DNA of 64,000 bases, from the NCBI RefSeq assembly GCF_040654195.1, contig NZ_JBFAHM010000001.1, positions 558,001 to 622,000 on the forward strand, written 5' to 3'. Below, in pieces: positions 25,541-33,445 of the stretch. Positions within the stretch are counted from its first letter, which is position 1. Each line of letters opens with the position of its first letter. The notes below the pieces were generated by a model. It was not told where the DNA came from and did no database searches. It saw only the letters and a list, made by a program, of their open reading frames with translations. The position numbers and the translations under genes were made by a program. Origin of the DNA: Hamadaea sp013361475. GTDB taxonomy: Bacteria > Actinomycetota > Actinomycetes > Mycobacteriales > Micromonosporaceae.

Positions 25541-25610
25541 TCATTGCGCCAGCCATGCTGTTGGATAGGGCAAATTGCCCGGTGAAGCAGCATGGCTGGC
25601 GCAATGATCA
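25538..25610. repeat. Large perfect palindrome spanning the ku stop codon
   Basis: A 23-bp perfect inverted repeat (25538-25560 with 25588-25610) encloses a second hairpin, GGGCAA-A-TTGCCC at 25568-25580. The ku TGA is the first three bases. It separates the convergent ku and Nudix genes and can act as a bidirectional terminator or cruciform. Its ends (TGATCA) recall family 2 but the body differs. Confidence 0.9.
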
Positions 25611-25672
25611 TGCGAAGCGGAGCGAGCACGAGAAGCGAGCACGCGAAGCGGTGAGCGCAAAGCAAGCGCGGG

Positions 25673-26167
25673 TCAGCGAAGGACGAAGCGCCCGGTGCGC
25701 TCGAACTCCGCGAGGTCGCCCAGCGTCCGCTGCATGGTGAGGCTCTGGTTCGGGAAGTCGTCCGGGTGGAAGTACGCCGCGTCGGTCGCCTCCTCCGGGT
25801 CCGGATTGAGTTCGCCGGTGACCTCGGTGATGAGGCAGGCCAGAATGACGTGCTGGTAGGTGTGCTGCCACTGGTTGGTGTGGGTGTGCTCCGGCCCGGT
25901 GTAGAGCGCGAACGGGACGGCGGTGACCGCCTTCAGCCCGGTCTCCTCATAGGTTTCCCGGACCGCGCAGTCGACCAGCGATTCACCGATCTCCATGCCG
26001 CCGGCCGGGAACGCCCACATGCCGTTGTCCGCCCGCTTGATCAGCAGATACCGTCCCTGCCCGTCGCGGATCACGCCCCGCCCGCCGATCAGGAACAAGG
26101 TCTCCTCGGGCAACGCCGCCCGTAGCTTGCCGTGATAAGACGCCCACCACTCCTCGACCGCACCCAT
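25673..26167 (-). CDS. Nudix hydrolase
   Basis: A 164-residue cytosolic pyrophosphohydrolase of the Nudix family. The Nudix box is complete near residues 57-79: GG-(5)-E..., ending RETYEETGL, with the metal-binding REx2EE glutamates. The N-terminal extension EEWWASYHGKLRAALPEE is typical of a subgroup acting on nucleotide-linked substrates, but substrate cannot be read from sequence. It is convergent with ku; the 60 bases after its stop are a Cys/Gly-free, GCGAAGCG-rich stretch. Confidence 0.9.
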   Translation of the reverse strand: MGAVEEWWASYHGKLRAALPEETLFLIGGRGVIRDGQGRYLLIKRADNGMWAFPAGGMEIGESLVDCAVRETYEETGLKAVTAVPFALYTGPEHTHTNQWQHTYQHVILACLITEVTGELNPDPEEATDAAYFHPDDFPNQSLTMQRTLGDLAEFERTGRFVLR

Positions 26168-26232
26168 GCGCGAAGCCTAGCCGGGGAAACCGGCTCGACG
26201 CCGCCCGCGTGGATGGTGCATCATCGGCGCCG

Positions 26233-27531
26233 ATGAGTACCAGGAAACGTTTCTCGCTCGACCTGTCGCCGCTGCGCCGCCGGGACTTCCGGCTGCTCTA
26301 CAGCGCGATGACGGTGACCTCCATCGGATCGTTCATCACCTTCGTGACGATCCCGTACCAGGTCACCAAGATCACCGGTGATCCGTTGCTGGTCGGCCTC
26401 ATCGGCATCTGCGAACTCGTTCCCCTGCTCTTCATGGCGTTCGTCGGCGGCGCGCTCGCCGACTACGTGGACCGTCGCGTCCTGGTCTTCGGTGGCGAGG
26501 TGGCCCAGCTCTCGCTCACCGTCCTGCTGCTGCTCAACGCGCTGCTCGGGGAGCCACACCTCTGGCTGCTCTATCTCATCGCGGCCCTCGCGGCCGCCGT
26601 CGACGGCCTGCAGCGGCCCGCGCTCGAAGGGCTCACGCCGCGACTCGTCGACCCCGATAAGATCCCCGCCGCCAGCGCGCTCACCTCGTTGCGCCACCAG
26701 TTCGCGTCGATCGGCGCCCCGGCCATCGCCGGGTTGCTCATCGCGGCGTTCGGCACGGGCCGCGGTCTCGCCTGGGTGTACGCCATCGACGTGGCCACGT
26801 TCGGAGTGTCGCTGGCGCTGCTCGCGATGATGAAGGCGGTCCCGCCGCCGGAGATGGCGGATCGGCCGTCGTTGCGCAGTGTCGCGACGGGCCTGCGGTA
26901 CGCCGTCCGCCGTCCCGAGTTGCTCGGCACGTACCTCGTGGACATCAACGCGATGGCGTTCGGCATGCCCCAGGCGCTCTACCCGTTCTTCGCCGACCGA
27001 CTAGGCGGCCCGGCCGTCCTCGGCCTGCTGTACGCCGCCCCGAGCGTCGGTTCGATGCTGGCCACCCTGACCTCGGGCTGGACGCTGCGCATCCATCGGC
27101 ATGGGCTGGCCGTCGTCATCGCGGCCGGACTGTGGGGCGTCGGCATCCTCATCTTCGGCCTCTCGAACGCGCTGTGGCTGGCGATCGCCGGCCTGTTGGT
27201 GGCCGGCGCGGCCGACATGATCTCCGGCGTCTTCCGGTCGACGATCTGGAACCAGACCATCCCGGATCATCTGCGGGGCCGGCTCGCCGGAATCGAGATG
27301 CTGTCCTATTCGATCGGCCCGCTGCTCGGCGGCGTACGCAGTGGCGGCATGGCCAAGATCGTCGGCGTCGGCGGATCGGTGGTCTGGGGCGGCGCGCTCT
27401 GCATCGCGGGGACCGTCGCGCTGGCCGCGGCCTTGCCGAAGTTCGTGAAGTACGACGGGCGGGACGGGCTGGCCCGGAAAGAGGCCGAGGAGGCCGAACG
27501 AGCCGCGCTCGTGGCCTCCTCAGCGGGGTGA
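26233..27531 (+). CDS. MFS transporter (drug efflux type)
   Basis: A 432-residue major-facilitator protein with 12 predicted helices. Motif A is present between helices 2 and 3 (GGALADYVDRRVLV), and RSTIWNQTIPDHLRGRLAG matches the EntS/MFS_3-type central loop of siderophore or drug exporters. It starts at ATG 26233 (homologous MSTRKRF), rather than 26209. The C-terminal tail is Glu/Ala-rich and cytoplasmic. No regulator sits next to it; substrate unknown. Confidence 0.88.
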   Translation: MSTRKRFSLDLSPLRRRDFRLLYSAMTVTSIGSFITFVTIPYQVTKITGDPLLVGLIGICELVPLLFMAFVGGALADYVDRRVLVFGGEVAQLSLTVLLLLNALLGEPHLWLLYLIAALAAAVDGLQRPALEGLTPRLVDPDKIPAASALTSLRHQFASIGAPAIAGLLIAAFGTGRGLAWVYAIDVATFGVSLALLAMMKAVPPPEMADRPSLRSVATGLRYAVRRPELLGTYLVDINAMAFGMPQALYPFFADRLGGPAVLGLLYAAPSVGSMLATLTSGWTLRIHRHGLAVVIAAGLWGVGILIFGLSNALWLAIAGLLVAGAADMISGVFRSTIWNQTIPDHLRGRLAGIEMLSYSIGPLLGGVRSGGMAKIVGVGGSVVWGGALCIAGTVALAAALPKFVKYDGRDGLARKEAEEAERAALVASSAG

Positions 27532-27549
27532 TGCTTCGCCGCGCTCAGC

Positions 27550-27996
27550 TCACTTCTTGCCCAGGCAGTAGATCTTGCCGGTGTCGGCAGCCTTCGGGGT
27601 CACGCCCTTGACCTTGCCGATCCACAGCGCCGACTCCCACGAGTCGCCGAACTTCATGCACGGGTGCGTCTCGTCCTGCTTCTGCGAGTCGCCGTAGGAG
27701 CCGTCGACGATACCGGCCACCTTCCAGACCGCGGTCGCCTCGGTGCAGCCGACAACCTTCATGTTGTCCGCGTCGGCGCTGTCGGTGATGCAGTCGCCGA
27801 CCGACGGGGTCTTCACGGTCGGGTCGCCCTGCAGGTACTTGTAACCGGCGAAGCCAAGACCGATGATCACGACGATGCCGCCGATGACGAGACGCCACAG
27901 CAGAGCCGCGCCGATGCCCTTGGCGATCTTCTTGCCGGTCGACTCCTGGGGAGCCTGCGGCTGCGGGGCGGGCTGGTAGGTAACGGGCTCGGACAT
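27550..27996 (-). CDS. Small membrane-anchored protein, LppU/SCO3897-like
   Basis: A 148-residue protein with a Pro/Gln-rich N-terminus (TYQPAPQPQAPQ), one membrane helix near residues 33-53 (LVIGGIVVIIGLGFAGY) and an extracellular domain with four cysteines. Three of them lie in SVGDCI, VVGCTEA and HPCMKF, a pattern like the LppU/SCO3897 family of actinobacteria. GGAGG upstream of ATG 27996 supports the start; longer frames run into the next intergenic region. Function unknown. Confidence 0.7.
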   Translation of the reverse strand: MSEPVTYQPAPQPQAPQESTGKKIAKGIGAALLWRLVIGGIVVIIGLGFAGYKYLQGDPTVKTPSVGDCITDSADADNMKVVGCTEATAVWKVAGIVDGSYGDSQKQDETHPCMKFGDSWESALWIGKVKGVTPKAADTGKIYCLGKK

Positions 27997-28118
27997 GGGG
28001 GTGCTTCCTCCAGAGGGGGTGGATGCCGGCGGATCATTCCGCGACCGGGACACCCTAACGGCGACCGCCGACATGTCTCGCCCTGGATGAACGATCGGTC
28101 TGAGAATTCGCTGAATAG

Positions 28119-28658
28119 TTACCTTCCGAGTTGCAGGACGAGCCATTCACACCAGTCGACCATCGTCCGTTCGGCGGCGACCCCCATCCGGAGCGTCGCA
28201 TACGCGCCGAATCGGGGGCTCGCCGGGTGATCGTCGCCGCGGGCTTCGGCTTGTGCCTGTTGCGCGAGATAGTCGTCGAGCTGCGCCCGATGCTTCTGCG
28301 CTTCGGCCCGGTACAGGGCGCGCATGGCGTCGCGGTCGGCGACCGCGAGTGCGTACGTCTTGAGGACGAGTTCGTCCTTGGGCGGGCGTCGCTGCGGCGG
28401 TTCGGTCAGCCAGCGGGCCAGTTCGGCGAGTCCGGTCTCGGTCAGCCGATGTGTCTTGCGGTCGTGCGGACCCGGCCCGGCCGCGGCGTCGTGCGCGATC
28501 AGCCCGTCGTCGGTCATCCGGCTCAGCTCCGGATAGATCTGGCTCTGCTGCGCCGTCCAGTAGTACCCGATGGGACGGCGCATCCGCTGCACGATCTCGT
28601 ATCCCGTCAGCGGGCCGGCGTGCAGGGCGCACAGGAGGGCATAGCGCAACGTGCTCAC
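28119..28658 (-). CDS. PadR family transcriptional regulator
   Basis: A 179-residue repressor. The winged-helix N-terminus reads LRYALLCALHAGPLTGYEIVQRM...QSQIYPELSRMTDDGLI, the PadR signature, and the C-terminal half is the PadR_C helical dimer domain (ELVLKTYALAV). GTG 28658 matches the family start. Two overlapping palindromes in the promoter between it and the divergent esterase gene fit PadR operators of the ATGT-(8)-ACAT type, so autorepression and control of the esterase are likely. Confidence 0.9.
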   Translation of the reverse strand: MSTLRYALLCALHAGPLTGYEIVQRMRRPIGYYWTAQQSQIYPELSRMTDDGLIAHDAAAGPGPHDRKTHRLTETGLAELARWLTEPPQRRPPKDELVLKTYALAVADRDAMRALYRAEAQKHRAQLDDYLAQQAQAEARGDDHPASPRFGAYATLRMGVAAERTMVDWCEWLVLQLGR

Positions 28659-28676
28659 ATCTGCTATTTCAACAGA

Positions 28677-28702
28677 GACATAGTTTATGTCACTTCTGAC
28701 AT
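28677..28702. promoter_or_regulatory. Overlapping PadR-type operators
   Basis: GACATA-GTT-TATGTC (28677-28691) and ATGTCA-CTTC-TGACAT (28687-28702) are perfect inverted repeats sharing TATGTC. They lie between the divergent padR and esterase genes and match the ATGT/ACAT half-sites known for PadR proteins. Confidence 0.75.
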
Positions 28703-28731
28703 AGTCACCTCTCGGCAAGCAGGGAGCTGCG

Positions 28732-29637
28732 ATGAGAACCATCCGAGCCACGGGCGCTGCGCTGGGCGTACTCATAGTGTTGGCGGCGTGCGACGCGAAA
28801 CCCGAGGCCGCGCCGCCGAGCCCGAGTCCGTCGGTGGCCGCGTCGAGTGCGAGCCCGAGTCCGTCGGTGCCGGACGTGCCGCGCGGCGGCGACCAGACGA
28901 TCAGGCTGGACGTCGGCGGGCAGGCCCGCACTGCGCAGGCGCACGCGCCCGCCGGGTACAAGCCGGGGCTGCCTTTGGTCGTGGCGTTCCACTACTACCG
29001 GTCGGATGTGGACACCCTGCGGCGGATGACGCGGCTGGACGCCAAGGCCGACCAGAAGGGGTTCATCGTGGTCTATCCCGAGACCATCATCTCGGGATTC
29101 AACGCGATGGACTGCTGCGGCGACTATGACGACGTCGGGTTCGTCGAGGCGCTCGTCGCGCACATGATCGAGGTGTGGAAGGTCGACCCGCGCCGGGTGT
29201 ACGCGACCGGCATCTCGAACGGGGCCGACATGACGTTCCGGATGGCGGTCGAGGCGCCGGGGCTGTTCGCGGCGATCGCGCCGGTCTCCGGTGGCTTCAC
29301 CGGCTTCCGCGCGGCCGATCCGGCATTCCGGCCGAGCGCGCCGGTCTCCGTGGTGACCTTCATCGGCGGCGCGGACCGGGCGGACGTCTTCAACGACGGC
29401 CTGGCGAAGTGGCGCGCCCGGGTTCAGTGTTCGGCTTCCGGCAAAGGCGTCTACGCCAAGGCGATCACCTGGACCCGTACGCGCTGCGCCGACGGCTCGG
29501 AAGTGGTCGACTACCAGATCGGCGGGATGGCGCACCGCTGGCCGGGCGGCACCGACGTCGGGCTCGGCAGCCCCGAGACCAAGATCAACGCCGTCGACGT
29601 GATGTGGGACTTCTTCACGGCTCACCCCCGGAAATGA
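28732..29637 (+). CDS. LpqC-like secreted esterase lipoprotein (PHB depolymerase family)
   Basis: A 301-residue exported lipoprotein with signal and lipobox (VLIVLAACDAK). After a Ser/Pro linker comes an alpha/beta-hydrolase of the polyhydroxybutyrate-depolymerase/feruloyl-esterase family, as in mycobacterial LpqC. The nucleophile lies in ATGISNGADM (GxSxG), with DCCGDYDDVGF before it and the late IGGMAHRWPGG histidine. It probably cleaves short esters outside the cell. It is divergent from padR, with shared operators. Confidence 0.88.
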   Translation: MRTIRATGAALGVLIVLAACDAKPEAAPPSPSPSVAASSASPSPSVPDVPRGGDQTIRLDVGGQARTAQAHAPAGYKPGLPLVVAFHYYRSDVDTLRRMTRLDAKADQKGFIVVYPETIISGFNAMDCCGDYDDVGFVEALVAHMIEVWKVDPRRVYATGISNGADMTFRMAVEAPGLFAAIAPVSGGFTGFRAADPAFRPSAPVSVVTFIGGADRADVFNDGLAKWRARVQCSASGKGVYAKAITWTRTRCADGSEVVDYQIGGMAHRWPGGTDVGLGSPETKINAVDVMWDFFTAHPRK

Positions 29638-29728
29638 CGGCCGGGTCCACGGATCAGCCAGCGGACCGCGAGCGGTTCGGCCGCGGAGGCCGGTCGTCCA
29701 GCTGGGGATGCTCCACGGCGTCGCTCCC

Positions 29729-29734
29729 TATGAT
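29729..29734 (+). promoter_or_regulatory. -10 box TATGAT
   Basis: A near-consensus TATGAT six bases before ATG 29741, deciding this start; the transcript should be leaderless. Confidence 0.6.
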
Positions 29735-29740
29735 CCACGC

Positions 29741-30163
29741 ATGTCTCACCCCGGCCCCTGGATTCCGCCGCAAGAACCACGTCATGAGCTCGAGCTGTAT
29801 CCGCAGCCGCAGCCCACTTGGGGACCGCAGCCCGGCTGGTTGCCGCAACCGGTCTGGGGGCCTCCGCCGGACTCCGACAAGGGAAAACTCGCGGCCGGTC
29901 TCCTCCAGCTGCTCCTGCCGCTGGTCGGGGTCTGCGGCGTCGGCCGCCTCTATGCGGGGCACGTCGGCATCGGGCTGACTCAGTTGCTCGCGGGATTGGC
30001 GGGCATCGTCCTCGGCTGCTGTGGAGTGAGCCTGTCGATGTTCATCGTCCCGCTGGTGTTGGTGCTGATCACCCCGGGCGTGGCGCTGTGGTCGATGATC
30101 GACGGGGTGGTCATTCTGGCTGGCAGCGACTTCCGCGACGGCGCCGGACGGCCGATGCGCTGA
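29741..30163 (+). CDS. TM2 domain-containing membrane protein
   Basis: A 140-residue protein. The N-terminal ~45 residues are Pro/Gln/Trp-rich (QPQPTWGPQPGWLPQP), then two membrane helices form a TM2-like domain: LLQLLLPLVGVCGVGRLYAGHVGIGLTQLL and a long second helix before SMIDGVVILAG. The GRLYAGH and WSMIDG motifs are the TM2 hallmarks. The molecular role of bacterial TM2 proteins is not established. A strong terminator follows. Confidence 0.85.
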   Translation: MSHPGPWIPPQEPRHELELYPQPQPTWGPQPGWLPQPVWGPPPDSDKGKLAAGLLQLLLPLVGVCGVGRLYAGHVGIGLTQLLAGLAGIVLGCCGVSLSMFIVPLVLVLITPGVALWSMIDGVVILAGSDFRDGAGRPMR

Positions 30164-30174
30164 CGCGGACATGG

Positions 30175-30212
30175 AAAAGGGGCCTCAGCCGGTGAGCTGA
30201 GGCCCCTTTTTC
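30175..30212 (+). terminator. Rho-independent terminator
   Basis: Perfect stem GGGGCCTCAG/CTGAGGCCCC with flanking AAAA and TTTTT. It ends the TM2 gene and, through the A-run, can also stop transcription leaving the tRNA gene on the other strand. Confidence 0.9.
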
Positions 30213-30216
30213 GCAG

Positions 30217-30289
30217 AGCCGCCTAACGGAATCGAACCGTTGACCTATTCATTACGAGTGAATCGCTCTGCCGACTGAGCTAAGGCGGC
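30217..30289 (-). tRNA. tRNA-Thr (anticodon CGT)
   Basis: On the minus strand a complete 73-base cloverleaf: acceptor GCCGCCT/AGGCGGC, anticodon loop CTCGTAA with CGT, and T-arm GTTCGATTC. CCA is not encoded. It reads Thr ACG codons. Confidence 0.95.
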
Positions 30290-30335
30290 AACGGTTGACC
30301 AGTGTACGCGATGCTCCGGCGATCTTCCTAACCGG

Positions 30336-30341
30336 TATCCT
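30336..30341 (+). promoter_or_regulatory. -10 box TATCCT
   Basis: TATCCT with a seven-base gap to GTG 30349; leaderless start of the DUF2530 gene. Confidence 0.6.
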
Positions 30342-30348
30342 CGTGCGC

Positions 30349-30585
30349 GTGACGTCGACCCCGCCCGCCGCCGAGCCGCCGGTCAAGCCGCTGGACCCGC
30401 CGATGACCCCGCTGGCCATCGGCGGCATCGCGCTGTGGGCGCTCGCCGGCATAGTGCTGTGGATCGTGGACGCGCCGACCAGTTGGCTGTGGATCTGCGT
30501 CGCCGGTGTCATCGCCGGAATCCCCGGCTGGCTGACCATGCGGGTGCACGATCGCAACCGCGCCCGCCGCCAAGCCGCGTCCTAG
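30349..30585 (+). CDS. DUF2530-like small membrane protein
   Basis: A 78-residue protein with a Pro-rich start (PPVKPLDPPMTP) and two hydrophobic helices (IGGIALWALAGIVLWIV and WLWICVAGVIAGIPGWLTM), then an Arg-rich tail. The arrangement and its position beside a DUF3027 gene fit actinobacterial DUF2530 proteins. The last TAG overlaps the stop of the convergent gene in CTAG, so the two transcripts share an end. Function unknown. Confidence 0.7.
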   Translation: MTSTPPAAEPPVKPLDPPMTPLAIGGIALWALAGIVLWIVDAPTSWLWICVAGVIAGIPGWLTMRVHDRNRARRQAAS

Positions 30586-31340
30586 ACGTCGACCTCTTCG
30601 ACCGCGCCGTCGTCGTATGCCGTGGGCAGCGCCTCGACCGGCGAACCGGCCTCCACGACCACCTCGGAGTGCGCGCCGCAGCCGTGATCCAGCGACACGA
30701 CGCGACCGTCGTCAGGCGCGTACTCGTTGCCGCAGACGCCGAACATCTGCTTCATCGCGCCGCCCATGAGCAGCAGGAATCCGCAGGATACGCAGCGCGC
30801 GTGCCGAGGGGCGGCCTCGGCGATCGGCGCATGCGGACCGTGATCCCCGTCATACCAGCGCTGGGCGGTCTCCTCGCGCCCTTCCTTGCTCATCATGCGC
30901 GGCCGGCCGAGGCCCAGCTCCCAGCTCTCCGTGTCGATCTCGGGATCGTCGGCGAGCAGGTAGCCGGGCACGAGCCGGGGGTCGTCGGGCGCGGTCGGCA
31001 GGAGATCGCCGACGCCCAGGTCGCCCGGGCGCAGCCGCTCCTCCCATGGCAGCCAGCCCGGAGCGAGCAGCGCTCCGTTGCCGGGCAGCAGGACGGTCTC
31101 GCAGACCGTGACGAGCTTGGACCGTGGCGCGCGCGTCACGGTGACGGCCCACTGCCAGCCCCGATAACCGGGCCGGAGGGAGGCGAAGTAGTGCGTGACG
31201 AGGCGGTCGGCCTCGGCCACCACGCCCTCGTGATCGCCGACCTCCTCCGCCGGGACCTCGGTGATCGCGGCGCGGGCGACCTCGACGGCGTCGGCGCAGA
31301 CCTGATCGAGGCGGGCGGGGCGGGTGGCGGTCCTGGTCAC
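30582..31340 (-). CDS. DUF3027-like protein
   Basis: A 252-residue soluble protein. The start (TRTATRPARLDQVCADAVEVARAA) and the wall of conserved Trp/Gly motifs (GYRGWQWAVTVTRA, LLPGNGALLAPGWLPWEERLRPGDLG) are those of actinobacterial DUF3027. A possible zinc site is formed by CVSCGFLL, a later CGNEYAPDDGRVV and HGCGAH. GTG 31340 is used because GAGGAAG lies nine bases upstream; ATG 31358 would add six residues. Function unknown; its stop overlaps the convergent DUF2530 stop. Confidence 0.75.
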   Translation of the reverse strand: MTRTATRPARLDQVCADAVEVARAAITEVPAEEVGDHEGVVAEADRLVTHYFASLRPGYRGWQWAVTVTRAPRSKLVTVCETVLLPGNGALLAPGWLPWEERLRPGDLGVGDLLPTAPDDPRLVPGYLLADDPEIDTESWELGLGRPRMMSKEGREETAQRWYDGDHGPHAPIAEAAPRHARCVSCGFLLLMGGAMKQMFGVCGNEYAPDDGRVVSLDHGCGAHSEVVVEAGSPVEALPTAYDDGAVEEVDV

Positions 31341-31438
31341 GGGGACATTCTTCCTCATCGGTGGGCGGTCGCGCGAGCGACCCTGCCAACCTGGCGGCAT
31401 CCTGCGGCTACCCCGGCGGCCTCCGGCGCCGCCACTGG

Positions 31439-31555
31439 ATGTCGTCACCGAGCGTCGTCGCCGGGCGTCGTCGCCGGGCGTCGTCACCGGACGTGGTCAT
31501 CGGGCATCGCCACCGGGCGTGGTCATCGGGCGTCGCCACCGGATGTCGCCACAGG
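31439..31555. repeat. 13-bp minisatellite, nine units
   Basis: Nine head-to-tail units of consensus GCGTCGTCACCGG (third to ninth base varying T/G, C/A). Units start at 31439, 31452, 31465 and so on to 31543. No spacers separate them. The array abuts a decayed family-1 half-copy beginning GGATCAGGGATCTGGGG at 31554. Confidence 0.85.
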
Positions 31556-31692
31556 ATCAGGGATCTGGGGTGTGATCTTGGCCGCCGGAACCGGGCGCAA
31601 CCGTGATCTGCCGGTCGAGTCGCGGCACGGAACTGCTGCGACCTGGTGGGACAGACGTGACGGGTGACCTTCTTTATGCCACGATGCGGCCC
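31556..31692. other. Upstream region of the purine permease
   Basis: Holds the decayed family-1 half-copy (to about 31600), then no clear element; the permease promoter must lie in 31640-31690, where TTTATGCCACGATG is the only AT-richer stretch. Confidence 0.4.
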
Positions 31693-33144
31693 ATGTCGAC
31701 GACTGCGCGGGAACTTCCGTTCCTGGACCGATACTTCGAGATCAGCGCGCGGGGGTCCACCCTCGCCCGCGAGCTCCGCGGTGGCCTGGCCACCTTCTTC
31801 ACGATGGCGTACATCGTGGTCCTCAACCCGCTGATCCTGGGCTCGGCCAAGGACAGCACGGGGGCGACGCTCTCCATTCCGCAGGTGGCCGCGGCAACGG
31901 CGCTGGTGGCCGGCGTGATGACGGTGTTCATGGGGGTCTACGGGCGGTTCCCGCTCGCCCTGGCGGCCGGCCTCGGCGTCAACGTCATCGTGGCGAAGGA
32001 CATCGCCTCCCAGATGACCTGGGCCGACGCCATGGGGCTCGTGGTCATCGAGGGCATCCTGATCGGCATCCTGGTGCTGACCGGGCTGCGTACGGCGATC
32101 TTCCACTCGGTGCCGGGCCAGCTGAAGATCGCCATCGGCGTCGGCATCGGTCTCTTCCTGGCGCTGATCGGCTTCGTCGACTCCGGCTTCGTCATGCGGG
32201 TCCCGGACGTGGCGGGCACGACGGTCCCGGTCGGCATGGGCTTCAACGGCGTGATCGTCACCTGGCCGGGCATGGTCTTCTCCATCGGCCTGCTCGCCAC
32301 CATCGTGATGGTCGCCCGCAAGGTACGCGGCGCGATCCTGCTCGGCATCGTCGGCACCACGATCCTGGCCATCATCGTGGAGGCGATCGCCAACGCCGGC
32401 CCGTCCGGCCCGGGTGGCAACCCGCACGGTTGGGGCCTGAACGTTCCGAGCTGGCCGGACAAGGCGGTCGGCGTACCGGACTTGAGCCTGCTCGGGAACT
32501 TCAGCCTGGTCGGCGGCTTCAAGGCGGCCGGGGCGGCGGTCTCCCTCGTCTTCATCTTCGTCCTGATGCTCAGCGACTTCTTCGACACGATGGGCACCAT
32601 GGTCGCGGTCGGCGAGGAGGCCGGCCCCGACGGCCACCTCATCGGCGGCGACGGCATGCCTCCGCGTACCAAGGAGATCCTGCTCGTGGACTCGGTGGCC
32701 GCGGCCGCCGGTGGCGCGGCGAGCGTCTCGAGCAACACGTCCTACATCGAGAGCGCCGCGGGTGTCGGCGAGGGCGCGCGGACCGGTCTCGCGAGCATCG
32801 TGACCGGCGTGCTGTTCCTCCTGGCGATGTTCCTGTCGCCGCTGGTGACCGTCGTGCCGTTCGAGGCGGCGGCGACCGCCCTGGTCATCGTCGGTTTCCT
32901 CATGATGACCGGCGTACGCCAGATCGACTGGACCGACTACGAGATCGCCATCCCGGCGTTCCTCACGATCATCCTGATGCCGTTCACCTACTCGATCACG
33001 AACGGCATCGGCGGTGGCGTGATCTCGTTCGTCCTGATCAAGGCGGCGAAGGGCAAGGCACGCGACGTTCACCCGTTGCTGTGGGGCGTGGCGGCCTTGT
33101 TCGTGCTGTACTTCCTCCGAGGCGTCATCACTGAGTGGATCTGA
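31693..33144 (+). CDS. NCS2-family purine permease (AzgA/PbuG type)
   Basis: A 483-residue nucleobase:cation symporter of the inner membrane. The AzgA/PbuG subgroup is indicated by FLDRYFEISARGSTLARELRGG at the N-terminus, FFTMAYIVVLNP, and the substrate-site segment LMLSDFFDTMGTMV and SSNTSYIESAAGVGEGARTGL. It should import guanine or hypoxanthine/adenine with protons. Fourteen-helix topology with a short cytoplasmic end. ATG 31693 is preferred; ATG 31684 is also possible. Copy E of the family-1 repeat follows the stop. Confidence 0.93.
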   Translation: MSTTARELPFLDRYFEISARGSTLARELRGGLATFFTMAYIVVLNPLILGSAKDSTGATLSIPQVAAATALVAGVMTVFMGVYGRFPLALAAGLGVNVIVAKDIASQMTWADAMGLVVIEGILIGILVLTGLRTAIFHSVPGQLKIAIGVGIGLFLALIGFVDSGFVMRVPDVAGTTVPVGMGFNGVIVTWPGMVFSIGLLATIVMVARKVRGAILLGIVGTTILAIIVEAIANAGPSGPGGNPHGWGLNVPSWPDKAVGVPDLSLLGNFSLVGGFKAAGAAVSLVFIFVLMLSDFFDTMGTMVAVGEEAGPDGHLIGGDGMPPRTKEILLVDSVAAAAGGAASVSSNTSYIESAAGVGEGARTGLASIVTGVLFLLAMFLSPLVTVVPFEAAATALVIVGFLMMTGVRQIDWTDYEIAIPAFLTIILMPFTYSITNGIGGGVISFVLIKAAKGKARDVHPLLWGVAALFVLYFLRGVITEWI

Positions 33145-33175
33145 CCCCGGTCGGGCGACTCGGCGGTTCCGGGGG

Positions 33176-33236
33176 GCTGGATCAGGGATCTCGGTCGAAT
33201 CTTGCGCCAAGATTCGACCTGGAACCCTGATCCAGC
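33176..33236. repeat. Family-1 intergenic palindrome, copy E
   Basis: GCTGGATCAGGGATCTCGGTC on the left, core CGAATCTTGCGCCAAGATTCG, right arm GGAACCCTGATCCAGC. It begins 31 bases after the permease stop; the 12-bp minisatellite starts immediately to its right. Confidence 0.88.
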
Positions 33237-33237
33237 G

Positions 33238-33309
33238 CCTACCGGTCGGCCTACCGGCCGGCCTACCGGCCGACCGGCGGGTCGGCCGGCGGGTCGGCCG
33301 TGGGGTCGC
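33238..33309. repeat. 12-bp minisatellite, six units
   Basis: Units CCTACCGGYCGR (three copies from 33238) then CCGGCGGGTCGG (two) and a degenerate CCGTGGGGTCGC. The array begins two bases after family-1 copy E. Confidence 0.75.
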
Positions 33310-33426
33310 CCGCCGAGTTGATCAAGGCCGAACGTCGGCGCGACCGCGCCGTCCGGTCGGTACAAGATCAACCGGACGGGTCAACATGGTGTTTCACCTC
33401 ATAAAACGATGTCGTTAGCCAGGCTC

Positions 33427-33441
33427 ATTAGCTAGCCTAAT
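33427..33441 (+). promoter_or_regulatory. MarR-type operator over the -10 box
   Basis: ATTAG-CTAGC-CTAAT is a perfect inverted repeat that includes the -10 box TAGCCT (33433-33438), seven bases before GTG 33446. A repressor bound here would block its own promoter. Confidence 0.65.
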
Positions 33442-33445
33442 AATC

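Noticed and set aside
25611..25672. GCGAAGCG/GCGAGCACG-rich stretch after the ku palindrome
   Set aside because: Loose repetition without a fixed unit; likely simple sequence at the Nudix gene end.
31439..31555. CRISPR array
   Set aside because: Units of 13 bp are directly adjacent without spacers, and no cas genes are present.
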